Of a stretch of DNA of 64,000 bases, positions 50,089 through 59,383 are shown one piece after another. The DNA lies in the NCBI GenBank assembly GCA_963724195.1, contig CAVRTQ010000016.1, positions 310,001-374,000 of the forward strand, read 5' to 3'. The translations under genes were made by a program, and so were the position numbers. Origin of the DNA: Solirubrobacter sp963724195 (GTDB taxonomy: Bacteria; Actinomycetota; Thermoleophilia; Solirubrobacterales; Solirubrobacteraceae). The notes under the pieces were generated by a model. It saw only the letters and a list, made by a program, of their open reading frames with translations, searched no databases and was not told the DNA's origin. Each line of letters opens with the position of its first letter. The first letter of the stretch is position 1.

Positions 50089-50859
50089 CTGCGCCTCCTA
50101 CTGTTCGCGGCGTTGCTCGCGCTCGCGTTCCCGGCTCTCGCGTCCGCGCAGACCGTGGAGGAGGCGGCGAACGCGCTGCGCTCCCAGGACCACGTCTACG
50201 TCGCCGACGGCGCTGAAGCCGCCGACCAGGTCGACGCCGACGCGCTCCGCCGCCAGATCGGCGATCAGGCGGTGTACGTCGCCGTGCTGCCCGCCAGCGC
50301 GGTCGAGGGCAGCGCCGGGCGGACGCTGATCGCGCTCCGCCAGGGCGTGGGGGAGAAGGGCCGCTACGCGCTCGTCGTCGGCGACGAGCTGCGCACGCTC
50401 CCGGCCGACGAGGGCGAGGCCGCGCGCGCCGCGCACCCGGACGACCTCCAGGCCGCGCTCACCCAGTTCATCGACGAGTCCGAGTCCGCCGGCGGCTCGG
50501 GCGGCGGCGCGATCGCCGCGATCCTCGTCGGCCTCGTCCTGCTCGGCGTCGTCGTGGGCGGCACGATGCTGGTCGTCACGCGCCGCCGCGACCGCGCCGC
50601 CCGCAACGACGGCCGCTCCGAGGTCGGGGAGATCAACCAGACCGACGACTTCGTCCGCCTGGGCGACCAGATCCGCGCGCTCGAGCTCGACATCACCCTC
50701 GGCGACGCGGGCCGCGCCGACTACGACCACGCCCTCGACGCCTACACCCGCGCGAACGACCTGCAGCGCAAGGGCGACGAGGCGGGCGCGAACCGCGCCC
50801 TCGACGAGGGCCTCGCGGCCATCGCCGCCGCCCGCGAACGCATCGCCGGCCGCCGCTAG
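50089..50859 (+). CDS. Paralogous exported membrane protein without a standard start codon
   Basis: About 256 residues. The same plan as its upstream neighbour: signal peptide (LLLFAALLALAFPALASAQ), domain with DHVYVADGAEAADQVDADAL and AVYVAVLPASAV, membrane helix (AIAAILVGLVLLGVVVGGTM) and cytoplasmic helical domain (DDFVRLGDQIRALELDITLG), but no Gly-rich tail. The frame is open from well upstream, yet between the preceding stop and the signal peptide I find only CTG 50089 or TTG 50113 and no ATG or GTG. Either the start is non-standard, or a sequence error hides it, or it is made by read-through from the neighbour. Confidence 0.65.
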   Translation: MRLLLFAALLALAFPALASAQTVEEAANALRSQDHVYVADGAEAADQVDADALRRQIGDQAVYVAVLPASAVEGSAGRTLIALRQGVGEKGRYALVVGDELRTLPADEGEAARAAHPDDLQAALTQFIDESESAGGSGGGAIAAILVGLVLLGVVVGGTMLVVTRRRDRAARNDGRSEVGEINQTDDFVRLGDQIRALELDITLGDAGRADYDHALDAYTRANDLQRKGDEAGANRALDEGLAAIAAARERIAGRR

Positions 50860-50875
50860 GCTCGAACCCGGTAGG

Positions 50876-50908
50876 CGAAGATAAAGGTGCCTGGCACCTT
50901 TATCTTCG
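50876..50908. repeat. Perfect 16-bp inverted repeat four bases before the rtcB start
   Basis: CGAAGATAAAGGTGCC (50876-50891) is followed by one T and then its exact reverse complement (50893-50908). The AT-rich core and the AAGGTGCC..GGCACCTT centre stand out from the surrounding GC-rich sequence. It resembles dispersed palindromic elements (REP-like) known from other bacteria. As RNA it would form a hairpin that ends four bases from the AUG. Confidence 0.8.
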
Positions 50909-50912
50909 AGGC

Positions 50913-52320
50913 ATGGAGAAGATCCGTGGAGGCGACGTGCGTGCGGCCGGAGTGCCGGACGGGCCCGCGATGGGGGTGGCGCTGAGCTGCATCCCGCGCG
51001 CGGTCAAGCAGCTCGGCCGTGAGGGCGCGCTCGCGCGCCTCGCCGAGGTGGCCGCGACGCCCGAGCGGTTCGAGGACGAGGTGCACTTCGGGGCGCTCGC
51101 GCAGCGGCTCGTGGCCGACCAGCGTGAGGCGGACCGCCGCTTCGTGGAGCGCGACGCGCCCGCGCCGTTCGCCAACTACTGCGGCGACGCCGACCCCGGC
51201 GCGCTCGACCAGATGCGCAACTCGCTGCGGCTCCCGAGCGCGCTGCGCGGCGCGCTGATGCCGGACGCGCACCGTGGCTACGGGCTGCCGATCGGCGGCG
51301 TGCTGGAGACCGAGGGCACCGTGATCCCGTACGCCGTCGGGGTGGACATCGCGTGCCGGATGAAGCTGTCGGTGCTCGACCTGGACCCGGCCGCGCTCGA
51401 CGACGGCGCGCACCTGGAGCAGGCGCTGCTCAAGCAGACGCAGTTCGGGACCGGCGCCAAGCTGCGCAAGCGGGCCGATCACGCGACCATGGAGGACGAG
51501 CGCTGGACGCTCACGCCGCTGGCGGCCCGCCTGCGCGACCGCGCGTCGGATCAGCTCGGCACGAGCGGCTCCGGCAACCACTTCGTCGAGTTCGGGCTGC
51601 TCACCCTGCCGGAGCCGGACCTCGGGCTGCCCGCGGGCCGGTACGTCGCGCTGCTCTCGCACAGCGGCAGCCGCGGAGCGGGCGCGCAGATCGCCGGGCA
51701 CTACTCCAAGCTCGCGCGTGAGCTGCGCCCGGAGCTGCCCAAGGAGCTGAGCTACCTGAGCTGGCTGGACCTCGACCACGACTCGGGCCGCGAGTACCTG
51801 CAGCTGATGCGGCTGATGGGCGACTACGCGTCGGCCTGCCACGCCGTGATCCACGAGCGCGTCACCGGGCACCTGAAGGCGGAGGTGCTCGGCGGGCGTC
51901 GAGAACCATCACAACTACGCGTGGACCGCCGAGCGCGACGGCCGCGAGGTGGTCGTGCACCGCAAGGGCGCGACGCCGGCCGCGGCGGGCGAGCTGGGCG
52001 TGATCCCGGGGTCGATGGCCGCGCCCGGGTTCGTCGTGCGCGGCAAGGGCGCGCCGGACAGCATCGACTCGGCGGCGCACGGCGCGGGGCGGCGCATGAG
52101 CCGGACGGCCGCCACCCAGCAGTTCAACTGGAGCATGGTCCGCCCGGTGCTCGAGGAGCGCGGCGTGAAGCTGCTCTCGGCCGGGATCGACGAGAACCCG
52201 TTCGCGTACAAGGACATCGAGACCGTGATGGCCGCGCAGACGGACCTGGTGGACGTCGTGGGCCGCTTCGACCCGCGGATCGTGCGCATGGCCGAGGCCG
52301 GCGAGCGGCCCGAGGACTAG
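50913..52320 (+). CDS. rtcB: RtcB-family RNA ligase (one frame change)
   Basis: 469 residues after one +1 change near 51899. RtcB joins 2',3'-cyclic-phosphate and 5'-OH RNA ends using GTP and manganese. Motifs: MPDAHRGYGLPIGGV, the metal-ligand VGVDIACRM with its Asp and Cys, GTSGSGNHFVEF, LLSHSGSRGAG, ENHHNYAW, HRKGATPAA, GVIPGSMAAPGFVVRGKG and HGAGRRMSR with the guanylylated-His region. It differs from the common form (GVDIGCGM, MPDVHWGYG) in several places, which suggests a divergent RtcB group. No archease gene is near. A perfect hairpin precedes the start. Confidence 0.9.
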
Positions 52321-52355
52321 GCCGGCGACGCGATCCGCCGCCGCCGCGATCCGCG

Positions 52356-53903
52356 TCAGTCGATGTACTCGTAGGCCGGGAGGGTCAGGAAGTCCGGGAA
52401 GTCGTCCGACAGGGCGACCTGCTCGAAGATCTTCTTGGTCTCTTCCGGCCGGCCCTTCTCCCACACCTCGTCGCCGACGTCGGCCCGGATCTTCTCCATC
52501 TCCTCGTCCAGGATCTTGCGGACGTGGTCGCGGTCGAAGCGGCCGTGCTTGACCCACTGCCAGATCTGCGAGCGGGAGATCTCGGCGGTGGCGGCGTCCT
52601 CCATCAGGTTGTTGATGCCGGCGGCGCCGCGGCCGCCGAGCCAGAACGAGATGTACTGGAAGCCGACGCTGACGTCGCTGCGCAGCCCTTCCTCGGTGAT
52701 CTCGCCGGGCGTGCTGGAAGCGTCGAGCAGCTGGTCGGGTGAGACGTCGACGTCGTAGCGCTGCTTGTCGATCTGGTTCGGGCGGTTGCCGAGCACGTCG
52801 TCGAACGCCTTCAGCGCCACATCGACCACGTCGGGGTGCGCGACCCAGGTGCCGTCGAAGCCGGCCTTGGCCTCGCGTTCCTTGTCGGCCTTGACCGCGT
52901 CCAGCGCGCGCTGGTTGGCCTCCTGGTCCTTGCGTGACGGGATCAGCGCGGCCATGCCGCCCATCGCGAACGCGCCGTGGGCGTGGCAGGTCTTGACCAA
53001 CAGCTCGGTGTAGGCCCGCATGAACGGGACCGTCATCTTCACGTCGTTGCGGTCCGGCAGCACGAAGTCCGGGTCGTCGCGGAAGACCTTGATCATCGAG
53101 AAGATGTAGTCCCAGCGGCCGGCGTTGAGCCCGTACGAATGCTCGCCGAGCGCGTGGATGATCTCCGCCATCTGGAACGCGGCCGGGAGCGTCTCGATCA
53201 GCACGGTGGCGCGGATCAGGCCCGCGGGCAGGCCGAGCGCCTCACGCGTGAAGGTGAAGACGTCGTTCCAGAGCGCCGCCTCCTGGTAGTGCTCCATCTT
53301 CGGCAGGTAGAGGTAGAGCCCCTTGTTGCGCTCGGCGAGCCGCTGGCCGCAGTGGAACGCGTACAGGCCGAAGTCCATGAACGCGCCCGCCACGGGAGCG
53401 CCGTCGATCGTGATGTGCTTCTCGGGCAGGTGCCAGCCGCGCGGGCGGACGAGCAGCGTCGCCGGGTTGTCGATCAGCTCGTAGTGCTTGCCCTCGGACG
53501 AGTCGTAGGTGATCGTCCCCTCGATGGCGTCGATCAGGTTCAGGTGGCCCTCGACCTGGTTCTGCCAGGTGGGGGAGTTCGCGTCCTCGAAGTCGGCCAT
53601 GAAGCCCTTGGCGCCGCTGTTGAGCGCGTTGATCACGAGCTTGCGGTCGGTCGGGCCGGTGATCTCCGCGCGCCGGTCCTCGTAGTCGGGCCGGGGCGGC
53701 GGGACCTGCCAGTCGCCGTCGCGGATCTCGGCCGTCTCCTCCAGGAACCCGGACGGCTTGGCGCGCTCCTTCCGGGCGGCCAGCAGCTCGGTGCGGCGGG
53801 CGCCGAAGCGCTCCTGCAGCTCGCCGATGAAGGCGATCGCCTCGTCGGTCAGGATCTGGGCAGAGGCATCGGTCGGGGGCGCGGCGGCTTGCGCTTTGCT
53901 CAC
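52356..53903 (-). CDS. aceB: Malate synthase A
   Basis: 515 residues, uninterrupted. It condenses glyoxylate with acetyl-CoA to malate. Motifs: NSGAKGFMADFEDANSPTW, LLVRPRGWHLPEKHITIDG, LPKMEHYQEAALWNDVF, the signature GLNAGRWDYIFSMIK and GMAALIPSRKDQEAN. The start overlaps the glcF stop by ATGA, so it is the last gene of a glycolate operon rather than part of a glyoxylate bypass with isocitrate lyase, which is absent here. Confidence 0.96.
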   Translation of the reverse strand: MSKAQAAAPPTDASAQILTDEAIAFIGELQERFGARRTELLAARKERAKPSGFLEETAEIRDGDWQVPPPRPDYEDRRAEITGPTDRKLVINALNSGAKGFMADFEDANSPTWQNQVEGHLNLIDAIEGTITYDSSEGKHYELIDNPATLLVRPRGWHLPEKHITIDGAPVAGAFMDFGLYAFHCGQRLAERNKGLYLYLPKMEHYQEAALWNDVFTFTREALGLPAGLIRATVLIETLPAAFQMAEIIHALGEHSYGLNAGRWDYIFSMIKVFRDDPDFVLPDRNDVKMTVPFMRAYTELLVKTCHAHGAFAMGGMAALIPSRKDQEANQRALDAVKADKEREAKAGFDGTWVAHPDVVDVALKAFDDVLGNRPNQIDKQRYDVDVSPDQLLDASSTPGEITEEGLRSDVSVGFQYISFWLGGRGAAGINNLMEDAATAEISRSQIWQWVKHGRFDRDHVRKILDEEMEKIRADVGDEVWEKGRPEETKKIFEQVALSDDFPDFLTLPAYEYID

Positions 53904-55135
53904 GGTTTCACTCCTCGGAGGGACATGTCGAGCAGGGTCATCGGGTGGTAGATCGGGAGGTCCAGGTGCTTGGCGATCTGCAGCGCGCAGCCGGGGTTGG
54001 CGGCGGCGATCGCTTCAGCGCCCGTGGCCTTCAGGTTGCCCGCCTTGCGCTCGCCGAGCGTCGCGGCGGCCTCGGGCTGGAGCAGGTTGTAGATGCCCGC
54101 GGACCCGCAGCACAGCTCCCACTCCTGCGGCTCGAGCAGCTCGAGGCCGGGGATGCCGCGCAGCAGCTCTCGGGGCTGCACGCGCACGCCCTGCGCGTGG
54201 GCGAGATGGCAGGCGTCGTGGTAGGCGGCGCGCAGCTCGATCGGCTTGCGCACGGCCTGCGGCTCCTCGGTCGCGAGCAGCTCGTGCACGTCGACGACCT
54301 TGGCGGAGAACTCGCGCGCGCGGTCGTCGTCGAGGATGTGGCCGTAGTCCTTCATCACCGAGCCGCAGCCCGCGACGTTGGTGACGATCTTGTCGAACCC
54401 CTCGTAGGCCTCGATCGTCTTCCACGCGAGGTCGTGCGCCTCACCCTCGACGCCCGCGTGGATCTGCAGCGCGCCGCAGCAGCGCGGGGCGCGCGGGGAG
54501 TGGACTTCCCAACCCTCCGCGCTCAGCACGTTCACCGTGGCGACGTTGACGTCGCCGAAGAACACGCGCTGGATGCAGCCCTGCATGAACGCCACGGTCC
54601 CGCGCTTGGCCGGCGCCTTCGTCTTGCGCACCGTCGGCAGCCGCCGGAAGATGGCCGACGGCGGTGCGGGGGGCGCGAGCTCCAGCATCGAACGCAGCCG
54701 CGCGCTCGGCATCAGCGGCGCGAGCTTGGGGGCGAGCGGCGAGCCCGGCACCAGCGCGCGCAGCCGCCCCGGATGGGTGAAGAGCTCGAAGATCGCCTTC
54801 CGGTACGCGCGCTCCTGCCACGAGCGGGCCTCGGAACGCTCGATCTGCGGCCGCACGCGCTCGATCAGCTTGTCGTACTGCACGCCGGACGGGCAGGCCG
54901 TCACACACGCCATGCAGCCCAGGCAGCGATCGAAGTGGGTCACCATCTCGGGCGAGATCTTCTCGCCCTCCTCGTGCCCGACCTTCATCAGCACGATCCG
55001 CCCGCGCGGCGAGTCCATCTCCTCTTCGAACACGAGGTAGCTCGGACACGTGGGCAGGCAGAAGCCGCAGTGCACGCAGTCCTTGATCAGCTCCGGCTCG
55101 GGCGGGTGCCGGTCGAGGTCCCAGGCTGCGGTCAT
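53900..55135 (-). CDS. glcF: Glycolate oxidase iron-sulfur subunit
   Basis: 411 residues, uninterrupted. Two 4Fe-4S motifs (CVHCGFCLPTCPSYL and CLGCMACVTACPSG) are followed by two CCG domains (RAPRCCGALQIHAG and WELCCGSAGIYNL), which hold further redox ligands. It carries electrons from the FAD subunits GlcD/GlcE to the respiratory chain. ATG 55135 overlaps the glcE stop and its own stop overlaps aceB. Confidence 0.95.
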   Translation of the reverse strand: MTAAWDLDRHPPEPELIKDCVHCGFCLPTCPSYLVFEEEMDSPRGRIVLMKVGHEEGEKISPEMVTHFDRCLGCMACVTACPSGVQYDKLIERVRPQIERSEARSWQERAYRKAIFELFTHPGRLRALVPGSPLAPKLAPLMPSARLRSMLELAPPAPPSAIFRRLPTVRKTKAPAKRGTVAFMQGCIQRVFFGDVNVATVNVLSAEGWEVHSPRAPRCCGALQIHAGVEGEAHDLAWKTIEAYEGFDKIVTNVAGCGSVMKDYGHILDDDRAREFSAKVVDVHELLATEEPQAVRKPIELRAAYHDACHLAHAQGVRVQPRELLRGIPGLELLEPQEWELCCGSAGIYNLLQPEAAATLGERKAGNLKATGAEAIAAANPGCALQIAKHLDLPIYHPMTLLDMSLRGVKP

Positions 55136-56174
55136 ATTCCTCCTACGAAGCTGCCCGGGCGGAAGATCCGCGCGGGATCGAAGCGCGCCTTCAGGCGCTC
55201 CATCACGACCTGCCCGGCCACGTCCGCCGGCCACTGACCGTCGGCCGCGCCGTCGAGCACGGTGCAGTGGCGCGGCGCGAGCTCCGCGCGGATCGCGGCC
55301 ACGGCGTCCGCGCTCTGCAGCCCGATCCACGACAGCCCGAGCGCCGCACGCGAGACGACGGTGCCGCTGTGGGAGTCGGCGGCGCGGATCACCTGCGGCA
55401 GGTCGGTCGGGCGCCCGGAGACCTTGACCACGACCGCGCCGCGCTGCAGCGCGCGCACGTCGTCCCAGTCGACGTCGCGGATCGTGCCGACGCGACCGGC
55501 CTGGTCGAGCGCCGATGCGCCGCTGAACTCCATCAGGATGCGCCCGTGCCCGCCGGTCCAGGTGACGTCGAACTTGTCGGCTTCGAGCGGGCGCCGCGCA
55601 AGCTGCAACACGTCCTCGAGCAGCTGGTCCGGGTTGTGGTGCTCGATCACGACGGTCGCGGTGCGGTCCGGTAGCGGGTGGAGCCGCACCGAGACCGACG
55701 CGATCAGCCCGAGCGTCCCGAACGAGCCCGCGAACAGCTTCGCGACGTCATAGCCCGCGACGTTCTTGATCACCTTGCCGCCGGACTTGGCGATCGTCCC
55801 GTCGCTCAAGACGACGTTCATGCCCACGACCAGATCGCGCACGCCGCCGTAGCGGTGGCGCAACGGGCCGGAATCGGCGGTGGCGACGATCCCGCCGACC
55901 GTGACGCCTCCGCCCGGCATCCGGGGGGTCCCACGCGAGCCGCTGGCCGTGCTCGGCGAAGGCCTGCTGCGCCTCCGCGAACGGCACGCCCGCTTCCAGC
56001 GATCGCCGTGAAGTCGCCCACGTTGTGCTCGAGGATGCGATCCAGCCCACCCGTCTCCAGCACCGCCTCGCCGCGATCCGGCAGCCACGGCTTCGTGCCG
56101 CCGCCGACCGGCCGCACGGGCTGCTCGAAGCCTTTCAGCAGGTCCGCCGCCTCTTGAACGGTCGTCGGCCTCAA
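55132..56174 (-). CDS. glcE: Glycolate oxidase FAD-binding subunit GlcE (frameshifted)
   Basis: About 347 residues. Starts with TTG 56174, which overlaps the glcD stop (TTGA): LRPTTVQEAADLLKGFEQPV. The FAD-binding part shows VRPVGGGTKPWL, LDRILEHNVGDFTAIAEAGV and PGGGVTVGGIVATADSGP, then DLVVGMNVVLSDGTIAKSGG. Frame changes lie near 56000 and 55925. The C-terminal half is uninterrupted and ends DPARIFRPGSFVGGI. It is a second, shorter FAD subunit working with GlcD and GlcF. Confidence 0.9.
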
Positions 56175-57620
56175 AACCGATCCGCCAGTCCGGCCGCTTC
56201 CAGAGGATGGACCCGGTACGGGCCGGGCACCTCGCCGCACAGCCGCGGCGTCGGCATCAGCTTGCCCGGATTCGCCAGCCCGGCGGGATCGAACGCGCAG
56301 CGCAGACGCTGGAACGCGTCCAGGTCCGCCTCGGCGAACATCTTCGGCATGTGCTTCTTCTTGTCGATCCCCACACCGTGCTCGCCGGTGATCGAGCCGC
56401 CGGCGTCCAGGCAGGCGTCGATGATCAGCCCGCTGAGCTCCTCCGCCTTCTCGGCCTCGCCCTCCACGCGCCCGTCGTAACAGACGAGCGGGTGCAGGTT
56501 GCCGTCGCCGGCGTGGAACACGTTGGCCACGATCAGCCCGTACTCCTCGCCGAGTTGCTCGATCCGCTCGAGCACCTCCGGCAGCTTCGTGCGCGGGATC
56601 ACGCCGTCCTGGACGAAGTAGTTGGGGGAGATGCGGCCCATCGCGGGGAACGCGGCCTTGCGCGTCTTCCAGAACAGCTGGCGCTCGGCCTCGTCGCGGG
56701 CCACGCGCACGTCGTCGGAGCCGCAGCCCTCGCAGATGCCGACCACCTCGTCGAAGCGCGCCTCGCACTCGGCCTGGGAGCCGTCGAGCTCCACGAGCAG
56801 CGCGGCGGCCCGCCCGACCGGGTAGCCGGCGTGCGCCATCTGCTCCGACGCCTCGATCGTCCGCGCGTCCATCATCTCGATCGCGCCCGGGACGACGCCG
56901 CCCTGCACGATCTGCGACACGGCCTCGCCCGCGGCGTGCGTGGAGTCGAAGAAGGCGACCAGCGTCTTCACCGTCTCCGGCGAGGGCACCACCCGCAGCC
57001 AGACCTTCGTGGCCACGCCCAAGGTGCCCTCGGAGCCGACGAACGCGCCGAGCAGGTCGTAGCCGGGCGCGTCCAGCTCGTAGCCGCCGATGGTCACCAG
57101 CTCGCCGTCACCGAGGACCAGCTCCAGCCCGGTGACGTAGTTGGTCGTGAAGCCGTACTTGAAGCAGTGCGCGCCGCCGGAGTTCTCGGCCACGTTGCCG
57201 CCGATCGAGCACACGATCTGCGAGGACGGGTCGGGCGGATAGAAGTACGCCGGCCCCACGGCCGCGCTCACGTTCGCGTTGGTCACGCCCGGTTCCACGC
57301 ACACGCGGCCGTTGTCGAGGTCGATCTCGAGGATCCGCTTCATGCGCGTGAGCACGACCAGCACGCCGTCCTTGACCGGCAGCGCGCCGCCGCTCAGCCC
57401 GGACCCGGCGCCGCGGGCCACCCACGGGATCTCCTCCCGCGCGCACAGCGCGCACGACGGCCTGGACCTCCTCCGCGGAGCTCGGGAGCACGGCCGCGGC
57501 CGGCGTGCCCCGGTACTGGAGCAGCCCGTCGGACTCGTACGTGCGCAGCTGATGCTCAGCTGTATAGACCCATTCCGGGCCGACGATCCGAGCTAGTTCC
57601 TCGACTACACGACCATCCAT
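56171..57620 (-). CDS. glcD: Glycolate oxidase FAD subunit GlcD (one frame change)
   Basis: 482 residues after one +1 change near 57435. It starts at ATG 57620, inside the end of the permease gene: MDGRVVEELARIVGPEWVYT. FAD-binding type 4 motifs: RTYESDGLLQYRGTPAAAVL, VARGAGSGLSGGALPV, CSIGGNVAENSGGAHCFKYG and GAFVGSEGTLGV; the C-terminal oxidase domain has NVFHAGDGNLHPLV and the late GEHGVGIDKKKHMP. It oxidises glycolate (or D-lactate) to the 2-oxo acid. Confidence 0.94.
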
Positions 57621-59275
57621 GACAACACCGCCGTGGATTGCAGATACACGAGCACGCACATGATGAGCAGCAGCGCGAGGCTCCATCCCACCACACGGCG
57701 GAACAATTCGCCCTCCTCGCCGTCCAACCCGACGGCCGCGACCCCGATCGCGAGGTTCTGCGGCGAGATCATCTTCCCCAGCACGCCGCCGCTGGAGTTG
57801 GCGGCCGCGAGCAGCGTCGGGTCCAGCCCGGCCTCCTTCGCCGCGGTCACCTGGAGCACGCCGAACAGCGAGTTCGACGAGGTGTCGCTGCCGGTGACGG
57901 CCACGCCGATCCAGCCGATGATCGGGCTCAAGAACGCGAGGATTCCGCCCGCGCCCGCCAGCCAGTTGCCGATCGACAGCGTCTGGGCGGACAGGTTCAT
58001 CACGTAGGCCAGCGCGAGCACGGCCATCACGGTCACGGTCGCCCACTTGAGCTGGTTGAGCGTCGTGGCGTACGCGCGCAGCGCCGCCGCCGGTTTGACC
58101 TTCAGCACGGCCATCGTGATGAAGCCGCTGAAGAGCAGCAGCGTGCCGGCGGCCTCGAGCCAGCCGAACTTGAACGTGGTCGCGCTCGGCGCCTCGCCTT
58201 CCGCGGTGGTGATGTCGCCGGTGCCCGGCCAGGTGAACTCGGTTGCGCCCTTGGCCAAGAAGTCCTTCACCGGACCCCACTGGGCGAGCCCGAAGACGAC
58301 GATGATGATCAGGTACGGGGCGTACGCCCGGAAGATGTCGCCGCGCGAGTCCTGGCCGTGGCCCTCGCGTCGCCGGACGGCCGCCTCGTGCGCGGCGTCG
58401 TGCTCCGCCGCCCCGGCGATCGCCGGCTGTCCGCGCCCGTCGCCTTCGACCAGCAGCGGTTCGCCCGGGTGCCAGACGCGCAGGAACAGCACCATCGCGC
58501 CCACCGACAGCAGCGCGCCGATGATGTCGGTCAGCTCGACCGAGATGTAGTTCGACGAGACGAACTGGCCGATCGCGAACGTGAAACCACCCACGAGCGC
58601 CGCGGGCCAGACCGCACGCACACCGCGCCAGCCGTCGACCATCCCGACCAGGATCAGCGGCACGAACAGCGCCAGCAGCGGCGTCTGGCGGCCGACCATC
58701 GCGCCGAGGTCCTCCTGCGGGATCCCGGTCAGCTCGGCCAGCGTCACGATCGGGGTCGCGATCGCCCCGAACGCCACCGGCGCCGTGTTGGCCACGAGCG
58801 CGATCGCGGCGGCCTTGATCGGCTTGAAGCCGACCGCGATCAGCATCACCGCCGTGATCGCCACCGGCGTGCCGAATCCGGCCAGCGCCTCCAGCAGCGC
58901 GCCGAAGCAGAAGGCGATGATGATGGCCTGGATCCGCTGGTCGTCGGAGATCGTCGCGAACGACCGCCGCAGCACCGCGAAGTGCCCGGTCTCGACGGTC
59001 ATGTTGTAGATCCAGATCGCGTTCCAGATGATCCAGATGATCGGGAACAGGCCGAACGCGGCGCCCTCGGTCGCGACCGCGAGGGTCGTGTCCACGGGCA
59101 TGCCGTAGGCGAGGATCGCGATCAGCATGGCCACGAGCAGCGCGGCGAGGCCGGCGACGTGGGCCTTGAGCTTCAGGCCGCCCAGCAGCACGAACAGCGT
59201 CGCGAGCGGGATCATCGCGACGAGCGCACTGGCGGCCAGCGAACCGCCGACCGGATCCAACACCTGCTGGTACAC
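57605..59275 (-). CDS. LctP/GlcA-family lactate or glycolate permease
   Basis: 556 residues, about 13 membrane helices, GTG start behind GGAGGAGGC. Family motifs: FPIIWIIWNAIWIYNMTVET, FGALLEALAGFGTPVAITAV, VANTAPVAFGAIATPIVTLA and the late TGSDTSSNSLFGVLQ. A hydrophilic His/Asp-rich loop lies in the middle (58340-58450). Its position ahead of glcDEF and aceB points to glycolate (and perhaps lactate) as the substrate. It overlaps glcD by 16 bases. Confidence 0.93.
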   Translation of the reverse strand: MYQQVLDPVGGSLAASALVAMIPLATLFVLLGGLKLKAHVAGLAALLVAMLIAILAYGMPVDTTLAVATEGAAFGLFPIIWIIWNAIWIYNMTVETGHFAVLRRSFATISDDQRIQAIIIAFCFGALLEALAGFGTPVAITAVMLIAVGFKPIKAAAIALVANTAPVAFGAIATPIVTLAELTGIPQEDLGAMVGRQTPLLALFVPLILVGMVDGWRGVRAVWPAALVGGFTFAIGQFVSSNYISVELTDIIGALLSVGAMVLFLRVWHPGEPLLVEGDGRGQPAIAGAAEHDAAHEAAVRRREGHGQDSRGDIFRAYAPYLIIIVVFGLAQWGPVKDFLAKGATEFTWPGTGDITTAEGEAPSATTFKFGWLEAAGTLLLFSGFITMAVLKVKPAAALRAYATTLNQLKWATVTVMAVLALAYVMNLSAQTLSIGNWLAGAGGILAFLSPIIGWIGVAVTGSDTSSNSLFGVLQVTAAKEAGLDPTLLAAANSSGGVLGKMISPQNLAIGVAAVGLDGEEGELFRRVVGWSLALLLIMCVLVYLQSTAVLSWMVV

Positions 59276-59331
59276 GCGTGCCTCCTCCCGCGGACTCCCT
59301 GGCGAGAACGTCCCTACCCAGGTGTGGAGGA

Positions 59332-59371
59332 CGGCACGCCCCGGGGCCCTTGCGAGGCCCCGGGGGTGCCG
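59332..59371 (-). terminator. Long GC hairpin ending the peptidase operon
   Basis: A 16-bp stem with a one-base bulge (59332-59348 with 59356-59371) and a 7-base loop, lying 12 bases beyond the peptidase stop and 57 bases before the lctP start. No T-run on the minus strand, but it is the strongest stem-loop in this part of the window. Confidence 0.55.
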
Positions 59372-59383
59372 ATTCAGCCGTGC

